This document shows, one piece after another, positions 21,801-33,431 of a stretch of DNA of 64,000 bases. The notes under the pieces were generated by a model that was given only the letters and a program-made list of their open reading frames with translations, made no database searches and was not told where the DNA came from. The position numbers were made by a program, and so were the translations under genes. The DNA comes from Prorocentrum cordatum. Its lineage: Eukaryota > Sar > Dinophyceae > Prorocentrales > Prorocentraceae. The number at the start of each line of letters is the position of its first letter. Positions within the stretch are counted from its first letter, which is position 1. The stretch spans positions 87,001 through 151,000 of the forward strand of contig CAUYUJ010015691.1 of NCBI GenBank assembly GCA_963575745.1, read 5' to 3'.

Positions 21801-22127
21801 CCCACTCCGCGGTGCCAGCTGACGCCCGCGGGCAGGGCGAGGACGCCCCAGGGAGACGACGGACAGACAGACCGACAGACAGACGACAGACCGACAGACA
21901 CACAGACGGGACGGACGGACAGACAGACAGACACCCGCTGTCCACAGGACACGGCGCGTTAACAGACCCACCAGGGCGGGTCAAGTCCGCCACCCGCACT
22001 TGGAGGTATTTAAGCTTCGTGCGTTCTGCTGGGAGCTCAAGGCCATTAGGCTAGGAGGAGTGTGGCAGCGCTAGCTCCTGAAATGTTCCTGCCCTCCAAA
22101 CCGCTGCGCGATTTGAGGGCTAAGAAA
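21801..22127. mobile_element. 327-bp dispersed element, copy 2
   Basis: This is the second copy of the element at 11851-12177, the same length to the base and differing only by scattered substitutions. It ends in the same CCAAACCGCTGCGCGATTTG hairpin followed by GAGGGCTAAGAAA. The neighbouring sequence on either side differs from copy 1, so the limits of the match mark the element or segment that moved. Confidence 0.8.
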
Positions 22128-23206
22128 TCTTCCTCGGTGAAGAGTGCAGGGAAGTCGTCGTCATCATCTGAATACGTCTCGTTTTCTTCGTAGATCGTCA
22201 AGAGCTCGCTGCTCATGCCCTGTCCTTGGATGTACCCGCCGCAGTCGTCAAAGTGATTCTCCATCCCGAACTTCTTCATCTTTGCTTCTTTCGGTTTGTC
22301 GACCAGGGCCTTCATCTTGACGCGCGTCATGGCCTCTGTCGGGTATGAGCTCTCTTCTTGTCGGATGTCCGTAGCCGTAGCTGGCTTTAGACTCTGGTGG
22401 TGAACGGTTCTCCTCAATATCGGGAGCGTCGTTAATCTCCAGAAACATCGCCGCCATGTGCTGGGGATGTTGCTCGTCTCGTTGCTGCTTCCGCTGGTCG
22501 CTGCCTCATGAGCTCCTCCAATAGCTTTTATGCCGTCGCCCCTTGCCCGCGCGCGCAGGGCTTCGCGGGCTTCGCCGTGGCCCGGAAAGACGCTTGAGCG
22601 CGGTTGACCCGGTCGCTCCAACCTTGCTCGCCAGACTCGCCTGGAAGAAGGCGCATCGAAGGGGCGCCAATGGATGTCCGCCTCGCGCGGCACCTCCGTC
22701 CGCAATCGCATGGCCGTCGGATCTGCCCACGTGGCGCCGGCGCGATCGGTGGCCAACATAGCTGCTCCGCCCCCAGCCGCTTGCGCTCGAACGCACTCCT
22801 CAAGACGCCGTCGACGTCGTCGTGGGCGATGTCCTCGTTCGGCTCCACGGCGCCCGGGTAGATCTGCCCAGAGCAATCGGAAAACACTACCGACGACCTC
22901 CGCGGGAGCAGTGGGACGCGACAGACCCCGCTGCCTGACTGGGAGACTCTGGGACGACTCCAAATCCCCAGTCAGGCGATCGCCGAAAACCGAACCCCCA
23001 CCACCAGGGCGGGCGGGCGGGAAAACCGAACACCGAGCAGCCGGTACCAAGAAGACCGCCCTCAGCGGCCCACCGAGGGAGCGCGCCGTCTGCGACCAAC
23101 GCCGCGGGCCCCATGGCCGCGAGCACACGGCCACCGAGCCCCCGAAAGGGAACTGCGGCTCCACCGCCCCAAAGGGCAAACACGACGACGACGACGAAGA
23201 CGACGA
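22128..23206. other. Unassigned; includes a 43-base motif shared with 38 kb
   Basis: A minus-strand open frame crosses the whole interval and the GACA tract beside it, but it runs through repeats and has no recognised domain. An acidic segment, YEENETYSDDDDDFPALFTE, is encoded near 22130-22200. At 22884-22926 the sequence matches 38141-38184 nearly perfectly (ACGACCTCCGCGGGAGCAGT and flanks). The stretch may be the copia part downstream of the protease, but I cannot show it. Confidence 0.35.
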
Positions 23207-23217
23207 CAGACAGACAT

Positions 23218-23255
<38 letters not shown>

Positions 23256-23264
23256 GGACGGACG

Positions 23265-23306
<42 letters not shown>
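23207..23306. repeat. (GACA)n tetranucleotide tract
   Basis: GACA units with GACG variants run for about 100 bases. Shorter GACA runs also occur inside both copies of the 327-bp element. Confidence 0.95.
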
Positions 23307-23307
<1 letters not shown>

Positions 23308-23570
23308 CAACAGCCCAGAGAGACCGACGGACAACCGCGACCTCACCGAGGCCCCAGGCGCGTGAGAAGCAACGCCGCCGACGGAAAGCGCCGCCAGGCA
23401 CCGCCAGCTCCACCAGGATCACCCACTTTGGGATAAGGCGAGTGAGCACAGAAGCGGAGGAGAACATTGACAACTGCGGCCGCTCGTTGTTTTCTCGCCC
23501 TGCAAACGCTACGCGCTTTCGCGCGGAAAAACGTCCTCGAGTAAGATGCCGTTTGAGGTCTCGAAACTCT

Positions 23571-25347
23571 CTACCGTGCGCCTGATCGTAGGCCAGCGCT
23601 TGCGCAATCGGCCAGCCTTCTTTCCTTGCAGCTCTCATCGTCGTGGCCAGACCGAGACGGTGACCAAGAACCTGTACTTGTTGCGGCGTTGCCGTATGGC
23701 GCCCAGCAGCTGCTCCGGCCGCCGCGACTGGAGCCCTGCGCCCTCGTTGGTGCTCCGAGGGCGCAGCCGGCGACTCGTCCTCGAAGCGCGGGCCGTCTCC
23801 TGCGCAAGCGCCGCCGCGGGCTTGGAGGCGGCCGTCGCCTTGGGCCTCGCGCGACGCGCGGCTCTCTGCCCCGAGCTGCCTCGTGGAACTCCGCGCCCCG
23901 TGACGGCGGGGCCTTGGCCGCCTCGGTCCTCGGGCTTCGTCTCGTTCTCGGCCTCGACCATCGCGGAGCCGAGTTGTTCGGGCCTCGGTCGCAACTCCTT
24001 GAACTTCGATCGCGGGAGACGCCAGTGCCCGCTCCTACTGGCCTTCAGATGGTAGCTCCTCGCACCGGGAGGTAGCGACGATTCTCGACGCCCTGGCCCG
24101 CGTGGGCGTAGAATGCCAAGGCCGCGCTCCGTGATTGCGTCGAGCTTCTTCAAGGAACTGTTTCCAACCAGTGCCGGGGCGTCGCCGTCAGGGATGGCGG
24201 GTGCCGCGCGCGAGCCGAGGTTGCTGGTGCCTCGGCATTCTTGGTTGATCTTCCGCGCGCCGATCGGCAATCGCCCCTGCTGGTGGCAGTAGTCGGGGCC
24301 TTTGCCGACGCCGTTAATGTCCGGGGGTTCGTTCAGCATCATCTCTTCGGTGTTGTGTCGGAGACGCGATGCCTTGGCTGCCCGCTGCTTGGCCTGCCGA
24401 TCCCCTGCGAGGTTCCCGTGGGCCCCCGGCTCAACGAGGATGCCATTCCCCCGTTGTCGAGCCTCGTCTGTTCATGGCCGAGGTAGTGCGTCTCGCTCCC
24501 CTTGTTCAGCGTCCAGACAACCCCGTGGAAGTCCTTCTGGTTGTACGCGAAATCGACGTTTTTGTTCTGGTCGTTGCCCTCGCGCTCGACCTCCTCATCC
24601 AAGTCGCGCTTCTCCTCGTCGCCGAAGTAGCTCTCAAAATCGCCGTCGAAGATCGAGAGGTCCACCTGCTGCTCTGCGGCGACGGCCGCGTGAGTATCGT
24701 CGCAAGGTGAACTCGAGATCTGCCCCCAGCTGACCGCCTCGCCGTTCGCGCTCGGCGGCGTGACCGACGCTTCCGGCGGAACTGCTGTGAACGTGAGACC
24801 GCCGATGCTGGGGGCTTCCTGCTGGGGTTCTTTCTCGTAGACGTCGAACCTTCTGTCCTTCTGGCATTGTCGGCGTTGTTGTCGGCGCAGCCGCCCTCGG
24901 TGAGACGACGCGTGACGGCGGGCTGGAGGACTTGAAGGCTTGGCCCAGGCGGTTTCTCCCGCAGCCGTCGAGATAGAGGATGGCCCGCATATTTGGTCGA
25001 GTCCAAAGGCTGGCTTGTCTGGCGCGAGTCCTGGGGTGCCCGTCATGTCTCTCGTCTCGCTCACGCTCGGCATGCCCGTTATAGGAAAGGCTTGTCCTCC
25101 ACTCGCCGATGATGTGGGCCCGCTCGGACTCGGAGGAGGCCCCCAAGTAGCGCTCGATCTTCAATCGCCATCTTCGGCTCCGCCGCGGCCGGTGCGATCG
25201 CAACTCCAGCAAATCCCTTCGAGCCTGTCGCGCTGGCCTTCCTTCCGGGGCCTTCGGGCGTCTCGTTGGTCGCGATGTTCTCTGCCGCGAAGAAGCAGGC
25301 GGCTCCAGAGCAGGTCGTCTAGTCAGGGACGGCGCTACTACGTGCAA
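23571..25347 (-). pseudogene. Copia protease-like region, degenerate
   Basis: The most informative frame (24342-23635) contains PPDINGVGKGPDYCHQQGRL, PAIPDGDAPALVGNSSLKKL and LPPGARSYHLKASRSGHWRL. I recognise this succession (G-V-G-x-G, then P-A-L-x-G-x-x-S-L, then L-P-P-G, then S-G-H) from dinoflagellate copia polyproteins around the retropepsin. The upstream frame (25073-24339) has FAYNQKDFHGVVWTLNKG and would hold the active-site Asp, which I could not place. Frames from 25347 to 25073 are Arg-rich and unreadable. A protease would cut the gag-pol polyprotein. The copy is broken in several places. Confidence 0.5.
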
Positions 25348-27655
25348 CTCTCCGCGGTGAATAGCGGTGCGAGTGGATTGTGCAATGTGAGTGCGATACT
25401 ACGGCAGACAGTCAGGCGAAGGAAGCGACTTCAGCAAAACACTGAGCCAGCTAAGGACAGTAAGGGAACCACCTACTTACGACCACTATCACCACCACGG
25501 TCCCAGTACGTAGCTCTTTCGGCTCCAATTTCACAGAGCTGACCCACGACAGCGACGCGAAGATAGGCGATCCCCAGCAGCGATGGACAGCCCGACGGGC
25601 AACCGACAGATGGACGGCGCGGACATCAGCGGCGTTGAGGGGAACGAGACCAAGCAGCAGCATGCAGCAGGTGCCCGCACAGCGCCCACAACACCGATGA
25701 GGTCAAGGCGAGCAGGTGGTCGGCAGCATCAAGCACCGCCTCAACCTAGCGCACTCCAGCATGCAAGCGACCAGCATGATCTTCAAGCAGTGCAACGAGC
25801 CCGTCCAGATGACTATCGTCGCGCTCCAGCGCCACCAGGAGTGGCTCACCACCAGTCTCGGACGACGGAAGTGCCCCCGCCGCGAGAGCGTGTACGAGGA
25901 GATGGAGCGGGCCCGAGACATCGAGATCAGCACCTACCAGCTGCAGAAGATCGAGCATCCGATCAATATCGCCACGGATCCGAAGGGATGCTTGGAGGGC
26001 ACTTCGAGGCTCGGGAGACGGGCTACGGCCGTAAGCAGAATGACGAGTTGGAGGGCTGCTACACGACATGGCCCAAGGGCCAGCATGGTTTTGGATGCGA
26101 CATCGATGAGAAGCAGCAACCAGCGCCTCAAACGCCAAGCGGAGCAGGAACCCACCAGAGGCGCACGGGGTGCACGGGGTGGACGACCAACTACAGATTA
26201 ATGGAGGCGCCGACCATCAACAGAGCGAGCGGTGACGCCAGGCCCTCGAACGTAGAAGTCGCCACCACGGCAGGGTGGGGCCCCGGCTTCTTAGAGTGAG
26301 AGAGCGAGTTCCACCGCTATCCGCCCCACTTGCCCAGCAGGATGGATGCAGCTCTGCAGCACTCACTGCCGCGACCAGCTTTATGGTTTTGTCGCAGGGA
26401 GGAACTGGGGAGTGGGGCGGGGGGAGAGGTGGATAGCGGAGGCCCTCAGAGCCAGCCGCCCGCCCTTGAGGCAGCGGCTGTCTCCTGCGTCGTTTTTCCA
26501 TTTGGCGCCCACGGCGCAGAGGCCCCTGCAGCGGGGCAACGAAGCGGGGGGCTTCCGCAAAGCAGCCCTCGCCTCGCCCGCCCCAGGCAGCCACTCGGGC
26601 CAACGAACGTTGTTGAGAAGGGGCCGCTTCCATGTTTATCCCAGGGGTCAAGAGTGCCCAGAGTTGTGAACGGCGCGACCCCCGACGGCCTTATCCTGAT
26701 CCTTTATCCTTATCCTTATCCTCACCCACTTCCCTCGCCTCCTCGTCAGCCTCCTCCTCGGCGCCCGGGCAATCTTCAAGTCCAGATCGTTAACGAAGAG
26801 TTAGAGAAGGCGGTGAATCGGCGGAAAGGTCGCCATTTCCAAGAACAGGATCTGATGGAGTTCTTCGACGGAAGCGACGCCTTGGAAAGGGCGTCCAGGG
26901 TTGTTTGCCATGCTACAAACCAAGCGGCTGGATACCCCCCGCGCCCAACGGTCGCCGGCGGCTGCTGCCGCCCTCGCTGGGCGCACGAATGGCGCGCAAG
27001 GACGCGTCGTCGGGAACTGGGGTCTCCGCGGCCGCGAAGCACGCGGGGAAAGCTGTCGGGGCCGCCTCGGCATCAAGCCTGGGGATCCGCCGCGGCGCAC
27101 TGCGGATTGGCTTGCCTGGCGCCCCGCTGGGCGACGCAGCGCGCGCTCGTAGACGCGCTCGCCAGCATGCCGAAGACGCAGATCTACAACTACAACGTTG
27201 ACCAGATGAGTATCGAGCGCGAGGGGGGCGCCATGACAGCGGCCCTCGGCGGGACTCGCGAGGGGCGCCGCCTCCTGCGGGCGACCGCCCAGGACGGGGG
27301 CCGCCGCCGCCGTCGCCAGCGGGCGACGCCGCAGAGGGCGCGCAGCTCATGCCGAAGCAATGCAGTCCGCCGACTCTTCGAAACCATGCCCTCGGAGCAG
27401 GAGGAAAACCAGTGCGGTAGCCAGGCCCGCTGTAGAGTGGCCGGCGTCCTTGCGCCAGCATAGGGCGTGTGAACGGCGCTGCCTGGCTGGCAGGAGCCTT
27501 CTTGGGAACCCGCCCCTTGGGCTCCCAGCCAGAGCAGGACGCCGGCGCGGGCCATATAAGGTGGCAGGAGGGCGGGCAGAAAGCTGGCAGACAGCCGCCA
27601 GGCTGTTGCTGGGAAGCGCGCTGGCGCAGCGCCGCGGAGCCGCCCCAGGAGGCGC
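25348..27655. other. Unassigned stretch with low-confidence open frames
   Basis: Plus-strand open frames occur at 25583-26299 (238 codons, starting MDSPTGNRQMDGADIS) and, in another frame, 25716-26201 (MVGSIKHRLNLAHSSMQATS). A 377-codon frame covers 26330-27463 and includes VNEELEKAVNRRKGRHFQEQ and MPKTQIYNYNVDQMSIEREG. None matches a family I know, and opposing frames of similar size exist, so reading direction is uncertain. A short TTATCC-type repeat lies at 26693-26724. These could be exons of a host gene or old element fragments. Confidence 0.25.
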
Positions 27656-27689
27656 ACAGGCGTGACTCCTGCTACAGAGCTGCGGGGGC

Positions 27690-28195
27690 GCCGCTCCTGT
27701 CTGGGAGCACACAGGCGCAGCTCCTTTCAGGGAGCTTGGGGGTGCTGCTCCTGTCAGGGAGCACAGGAAGGAGCTCTGGGGGGCAGCGCTCCTGTCGAGG
27801 AGCACACAGGCGCAGCTCCTTTCAGGGAGGATTGGGCGCCGCCCCCTTCGGCGAACTTCTGTTCTGGGGGGCCGCTCCTGTCAGGGAGCTTTGAAGTGCC
27901 GCTCCTATCAGGGAGCTTTGAGGCGCCGCCCCCGTCAAAGAGTTTTCGGCCGCTGGCCCTGCCAGGGAACGCGCAAAAAGGGAGCTTTTGGGCGCCGCTC
28001 CTGTCGGGGAGCACGCAGGCGCAGCTCCTTTCAGGGAGCGCTCGGCATCTCTAGCTCCTATCAGGGAGCACGCAGGCGCAGCTCCTTTCAGGGGCCTCGG
28101 AGGCGCCGCTCCTATCAGGGGGCCTGTCTTGTTTGTGCAGCCCCTGTCGGCGAGTTTTTTTCGCCGCTGCTCCTATCAGGGGGCATTCTCGATCT
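27690..28195. repeat. Array of GCTCC-loop-GGAGC hairpins on a 27-base step
   Basis: The motif GCTCCTNTCAGGGAGC, a 5-bp stem with a 6-base loop, recurs more than a dozen times. The first spacings are 27 bases (27693, 27720, 27747), and later ones are 27 or a small multiple with slips. Because 27 is a multiple of 3, one plus-strand frame reads as a 9-residue repeat of the type GAAPIREHA / GAAPFRERS. Whether it is translated is unknown. Confidence 0.85.
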
Positions 28196-28455
28196 GGCTT
28201 CAAGGAGCCAGCGCGCGGGAGCAGCAACAGAAGAACTGCGAGGCACCATCGGCCCAGCAGACGAGACCCGAGCAGCGCAGGCCAACCGCCATGCGAGACC
28301 GCACCAGAGTACACACAAACAGAGCAAGGTGAGCATACTTCCGCCGCTTCGCGCAGAGAACCGCCAGCCGTCGACGCGGCAGCCCGCTGCGCAGGCATTC
28401 ACTGAGCGCGCAGGAATTGAAGAGTGGAGGCGAACACACGTGGGGCTGCTCCTCA
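28196..28455. other. Unassigned, follows hairpin array
   Basis: GC-rich, without repeats or recognisable motifs. Short open frames on both strands. Confidence 0.4.
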
Positions 28456-28612
28456 TGGTTTTCATCGCCCCAAAATCTCGCAGCGATCTGGGGGGCAGGA
28501 AAATCTTTGCGGGCGCGCCTTCTCTCCGCTAACGGCCGGCGCCCCCGCGCCAGCATGTGGCAAGCGAGAACGGCGCCGCCGGGAAGCCCTGACTGGAAAC
28601 CTCCAGAGGCCC
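28456..28612. repeat. Palindrome D plus 114-bp repeat E, copy 1
   Basis: A near-palindrome (TTTTCATCGCCCC ... GGGGGCAGGAAAA with a CGCAGCG centre) ends at GAAAATC (28499). It is followed by repeat E, which matches 29113-29226 at equal length and includes CCTTCTCTCCG and CGCCAGCATGTGGCAAGCGA. Compared with copy 2, the palindrome is in the opposite orientation while E is in the same orientation. Confidence 0.8.
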
Positions 28613-29070
28613 TCCCGGCAGGAGCGCCGGCAACAGCACACTGCAGTGCACTGGGGCGGCTGAGGGCGGGACAAGAGCACAATAGCACCCACAGCGGCAA
28701 GAGCAGGAGGCCAGATGCCTGCGCGCACGCCCTGGAAGAACGGCATCCTCCTGCGGCGACAGACCGACGCGCGCCCGACCTCCATGAGGGCGGGCCGCGG
28801 CCCAGAGTCAGCGCGGCCTCGCTCGCGGACTGCTCCCGCTACGGGGCTAGCACCGCCAGCGAGCGAGCCCCCTCCCGGCCAATCGACCAACCAACCAGCC
28901 AGCCAGCCAACGACCGCGAAGAAGAAGAGCGAGGCGGACGGGAGGTGAGGCCGTCCAGGCGTGTGAGCCGCAGCCCCCTGTTGGGGGCAACCAAGGCCAA
29001 GGGCGCTATCCATGGAGCCCAGAATCAGAGAAGCAGGGAGGCATAGAGGTTAATGCAGCCCCGCCCTGCC
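28613..29070. other. Unassigned between the two D-E repeats
   Basis: GC-rich. CCAACCAGCCAGCC-type short repeats lie at 28880-28915. No gene recognised. Confidence 0.4.
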
Positions 29071-29226
29071 GATTTTCCTGCCCCGCAAACCGCTGCGCGG
29101 TTTGCGATCTATGAAAATCTTCGCGGGCGTGCCTTCTCTCCGTTAACGGCAGGCGCCCCCGCGCCAGCATGTGGCAAGCGAGAACGGCGCCGCCGGGGAG
29201 CCCGGACTGGAACCCCCCAGAGGCCC
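29071..29226. repeat. Palindrome D plus 114-bp repeat E, copy 2
   Basis: The palindrome reads GATTTTCCTGCCCCGCAAAC, then CGCTGCG, then GTTTGCGATCTATGAAAATC. Repeat E starts at GAAAATC (29113). The hairpin core is the same family as the 3' hairpins of the 327-bp elements at 12133 and 22083. Confidence 0.8.
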
Positions 29227-29399
29227 AATGCATCCAGGAAGGGCTCGCGGACAATGCGCGCAAGCGCGCGGGCCTGTTTTGCACCTCTCGCAAAATGCCC
29301 TCTGCGCGCAAACAGGCGCGCGTCAGTCCTCACCACTTGAATCAGAATACTGCACAAGCCAATCGGCGGCGGCCACAGCGCCTCGCGACCGCGCTGTCG

Positions 29400-30851
29400 C
29401 TAGCCAAACGCGGCCAGTCCTTTCCAGCCCCCAGGCCAGAATAATGCTGACGGGCCTCCCGCGCGCAAGGCGTCATCGGCGAAACCTCGGCGGAATGCGT
29501 GAGCCCCCCACGCAGCGGCGTCTGGGTGCCCGAGCGCGGCCGCCCCAGCTTTTAAAAACCCAAGTGCTTCTGGATACCTGATGCCGCTGAAGGGCGCTGC
29601 GTTCTGCGCGGCTGCTTCGCTGGGAGCGCAAACGCCGCAAAGAGGCAAACGACTGGCAGCGCAAGCGCACCACCGAGTCACCTCCACTGGCGCGCTGTAG
29701 CATTTTCTCCGTGGGAAGGTAATCACGACTGACACCCTGGAGCCAGCGCTCTCGATGCGGAACGGCGCTGTCTCTGTTCCAAGCGCCAGGCACTCAGACG
29801 AATGCCGAAGGCAAAAATGCCTGGCAACCACCCACGACCATGCTATGTCTTGGCGGCCTGCTGCTCTCGCCCAAGTGGTCAAGGCTGTTGTTTTGGCAGC
29901 TGTGGCCCAGACTCTGGGGCGGGTCGGTCGTTCACATGCCTTTTCTGCTCCTCGCACGAGCCGGCTAGTGTCCGCCAAATCGCCAAGTGGAGCACGTTGC
30001 AGCGCCAGCACAGAACGGATATGCGAACAATACCTTCCCAGGGATGCACTATTACGAAAGAGCGTGCTGAAAACGCACACAGCTGGGCATTGTGGCGGCC
30101 GCGGCTGCACGCCCGCCAGAGCAGCAGCCTCGCCCCAAAGTTCAACTGCAGCTGCATGCGACGAAGCACTCCTCCTCCAATTGCAGAATTCCAGCCAAGT
30201 CGCACGCTCCTCGAAATTCACCTGCACTGCCACCTGACCGCGCGCCCGCTCGGCAGCAGCACGGGGCAGCATGTTGACATCAGCAACGGGGTAATCTGCC
30301 ATCCGGGCCAGATCTGTAATTGCCTCAGCACCCACTTTCGGGGAGAGGGGTTGTCTTTCACGCCGCGCCCGGGCTATGAGAGCGAGCGCAGCCTGCCCGC
30401 GCGTATCCCGAGTGGGGGAGTGGCAACGAACCTGAGGCTGCACCTGCGAAACTAGCGATGACGTTGCCACGACAACCGTGCTGGACAAAGCCTCTGACTG
30501 CCCAACTGGCCTGGCCACCTGCACCTGGCACAGCTGCAGAAACCGTGCCACGAACTGCCTCGAGCAAGCTGCCAGGGGCTGCCAGATCTCCTGCGCGTCT
30601 TCCACTGACAGGCCATCGAAATCCGCCGCGCCACCAGCGCCGGCGCGGAGAAGCTCCGCGTGCAAAACGTCAGCAGCTGGCCCTGGCGGACTCGCAAACG
30701 CCACTTGCCGAATGAGATTGTGGAACAGATTGGGAACCGCAGCAATATTGCTGGGAGCGCCCTCGGCACCAGGAGACCCTTCAGCAGCCTGCGCGGCAGC
30801 AGGAGGCATCGCAGCGTGGGCCTCACGACTGCGCGCAATGAGCTCTAACAT
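29400..30851 (-). pseudogene. DIRS tyrosine recombinase, copy 2
   Basis: An open minus-strand frame starts MLELIARSRE at 30851, matching the start of copy 1 (MLEFIAGSRE). The frame is open 80 codons further upstream, but similarity begins here. It contains TWLEFCNWRRSASSH, LGRYCSHIRSVLALQ, RLVRGAEKACERPTRPRVWA, GAHAFRRGFADDALR (His-x-x-Arg) and FWPGGWKGLAAFG, then a stop at 29400. The C-terminal helix with the catalytic tyrosine is therefore cut off. The gene would encode the strand-joining enzyme of the element. RNase H of the same element lies just upstream at 31248-32160. Confidence 0.78.
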
Positions 30852-31247
30852 GCCAGCTTGCGCCCAAATGACTACTGAGCAATGCAGACATGAGACGTGT
30901 GGCAGGATGCGCCATCTGAGCACGGAAACGCGTAAAAACGACCAAATGAACAACCGAAACGCAAATCGGCGATTGGCGCGGAATCGGACCCCAATCCGAG
31001 CGACACCGTGATGAGACAGGTTCGACCCGTCCATCCAAGCGCGGAAACTCTGGACTGGCTCGCTCGCGCATCGAACCCCCCGAATCGGCAATCCGAGTAG
31101 GGACGCGGAATTAGCAGCACATCACGACCCGCACCTGCAACGCGCGTGCAATCGAATCGCCAATCCGACCATCGGACAGCCGTAGTCGACAACCTGAGCT
31201 CGCGATGCTCCTTTTTTTCCGTGCGCCCAGGCGTGCTGCTTCGACTA

Positions 31248-32160
31248 TCACTGCGGCCATGGTGCATCTGGTGGCGTCTCCCAAGAAACTTGTGCAAAGC
31301 CAGCCCGCCGCATATCTTCCAGCTCGCGCTGCTTCTCGCCTGGCCTAGAAGGTGCATCGGCCACGTTCATATGGCTTGGCACGTAAAGGCAATTAAATAG
31401 GAGACCAGAACGGGCGACGCGTAGCCAGAGGTCGCCTACGAGATCGTTCCAGTCGGGTTGCCTGGATGACCCGCGGAGCAGCGTGCTAAGGGCATTAATG
31501 TTGTCGACATACAGGCAAACCTCCAGTTCGCCTTTTTGGCGCCTCAGCACCCAATCTAAAACGCAGATCGCTGCAAGCAGCTCCCAGGTCGCTACTCGAT
31601 TCTTCCTGTGGCGCACCACTGGAGCACCGGTGGCTGGAGGACAGTGAAGGTCGCCCACGTGCGGACACCGGGCATTGCCGCGACCCAGCCAAGATTCCCC
31701 CGGCCAGTCGCGTCGGAATAAAGAACGCAGCGAATGCGGGCAACTGGCTGCCTGCAACGGAAAACGCGGCAAGGCACGCACTCCAAGAATCGGAGCCACC
31801 ACTCGAGCGCCCGGGCCACGCGGCCAGACAGGCGAGACGAATTGCGGGAAGCATGCCAAAACAAAGGTGCAAGATGCACGCGGGCTGCTTTGCCAAAAAC
31901 TGCTGAGGCACCCCAGCTGAGCCTGCCTGCTAGTTTTCCTGCTTCAGCAGGGTGGAGAATCCCCGACTCGAGAAGCAGTGCCCTGGCGGCGCGGCGGACC
32001 TTTCTCACAGTCGGTGGCGGCTGGCCGGCGGATTTGGCGATGCCACGCCTTGCCTCCTTCTGCTTGTACCCCGCTTCTGTTGCTGGAGGTTGGTTGGTGA
32101 TTGATTGGCGGGCTTCTCGGCCCACGGGTCTGCCCCGAGTGCTCAGGTAGCACCTGTGGC
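31248..32160 (-). pseudogene. DIRS RT thumb and RNase H, copy 2
   Basis: The upstream frame (to 31592) reads EAGKLAGRLSWGASAVFGKA, ALEWWLRFLECVPCRVFRC and RCVLYSDATGRGN, matching the thumb and RNase H start of copy 1. The downstream frame (31859-31248) has WELLAAICVLDWVLRRQKGE, CLYVDNINALSTLLRGSSRQ and YVPSHMNVADAPSRPGEKQR. A frameshift around 31690 joins the two. The RT palm is absent: resemblance stops near 32090-32160, where the CCCAGGTGTG satellite begins. Confidence 0.75.
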
Positions 32161-32164
32161 AGTT

Positions 32165-32960
32165 GCTGTTCGCTCTCGCCGCGGCGCCGGCTACCGTTCG
32201 GGCCCAGGTGTGCGCGCTCGGCGTTGTCCAGCCCAGGTGTGCTGTGCATCGCTTCTGCCCCAGGTGTGGCAGCAATTTCGGGCCGCAGTTGTGCTCGCTC
32301 GGCGTTGTCCAGCCCAGGTGTGCTGCATCGCTTCTGCCCCAGGTGTGGCTGCAGTTTCGGGCCCAGGTGTGCTCGCTCGGCGTTGTCCAGCCCAGGTGTT
32401 GTGCATCGCTCTGCCCCAGGTGTGGCAGCAATTTCGGGCCCAGGTGTGCGCGCTCGGCGTTGTCCAGCCCAGGTGTGCTGTGCTTCGCTTCTGCCCCAGG
32501 TGTGGCAGCAATTTCGGGCCCAGTCGTTTCTGCCCCAGGTGTGGCAGTGTGTACTAGCCAAGTGTGTCAGGCCGTTGCAGCCAGTTGTGCTGCGCATCGT
32601 TCCTGCCCCCAGGAGAAGCAGCGTTATCGGGCCCAGGAGCGCTAGCTCGTTGCCAGCCCAGATGTGCTGCACATCGCTTCTGCCCCAAGTGTGGCAGTGC
32701 TTTGGGCCCAGGTGGGCTCCGTCAGCCCTGTGCCGGCCCGTGTGTGCTGCACTTCACTTCTGCCCCTGGAGTGGGTACCTCTTCGGGCTCAGGTGTGCTC
32801 AGTCGGGGCTGTGCCAGCCTTCGTTTCTGGCCAGGTGCGCAGTATCTGCGGGCCCACGCGTGCTCGGCCTGCGCTGTGCTACCCCTGGTGTGCTGCGCAA
32901 CACTTCTGCCCCGGGTGTGGCGGTGTCTTCGGGATCAGGTGTGCTGAATCGGCCCGGCCC
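32165..32960. repeat. CCCAGGTGTG satellite, unit 77-81 bp
   Basis: CTCGGCGTTGTCCAGCCCAG starts at 32217, 32298, 32376 and 32453 (spacing 81, 78, 77). To the right the units decay but keep CCCAGGTGTG and CTTCTGCCCC words to about 32960. The array lies exactly between two DIRS relics that point away from each other. Confidence 0.88.
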
Positions 32961-33021
32961 AGGGCCCGCGTTGTGTGGGTGCTGTAAAGCGCACGCCCCT
33001 TGACATCCTGGGTGCAGCTTT

Positions 33022-33431
33022 CTGCTGGCCAAGGTGGCGGAAGAGCACGGCGGCGCCGCACCGCGTGCCAGGACGACATATTGGCGCGGAAAGCGATGGC
33101 CAAGAGTCTAGAGAAGGGCGACGCCGACTGGAAAGTGATGTTCTCCAGGATCGACCGGGAACTGGCCAAGGAGGCCAGGGGCAAGGTGACAGCCAGGGCT
33201 TCTGATGCCGCGAAGATCGCCCACACCAAGGGCAAGGGCAAGGGGGGGGCCGACGGCGCCGCTCAGAAGGGCGGTTCCGGTCACGGCTCTGCCGCCAGCT
33301 CAGCGGCGCGGCCCCCTGCGCCCAGGTCTCCGTTGGTGCCGCCGCGCTCGCGCAGCCCACGCAAGCAGCAGCGCGGCTGGGAGGGCGGCTGGCACAACCA
33401 GGACCGCGGCGCCATGGCGTGGAAGAAGTGA
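33022..33431 (+). pseudogene. DIRS gag C-terminal part, copy 3
   Basis: Similarity to copy-1 gag begins at LAKVAEEHGGAA (33022 on). After a frameshift near 33060 it continues LARKAMAKSLEKGDADWKVM, RELAKEARGKVTARASDAAK and a basic tail, KIAHTKGKGKGGADGAAQKG, ending RGWEGGWHNQDRGAMAWKK at the stop. Copy 1 has a TAG at the corresponding place (18002); here the frame reads through without a stop. The N-terminal half is absent and replaced by satellite. Confidence 0.7.

Noticed and set aside
22046-23638. 530-codon minus-strand frame
   Set aside because: It runs through the GACA tract (Leu-Ser-Val-Cys repeat) and the 3' end of the 327-bp element and has no domain along its length.
26330-27463. 377-codon plus-strand frame as a host gene
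   Set aside because: GC-rich sequence gives long opposing frames here too, and no motif supports it; kept only as an unassigned note.
31060-31090. tRNA B-box-like word near GGGGGTTCGATGCG
   Set aside because: It does not fit the full B-box pattern, and no A box or cloverleaf could be drawn around it.
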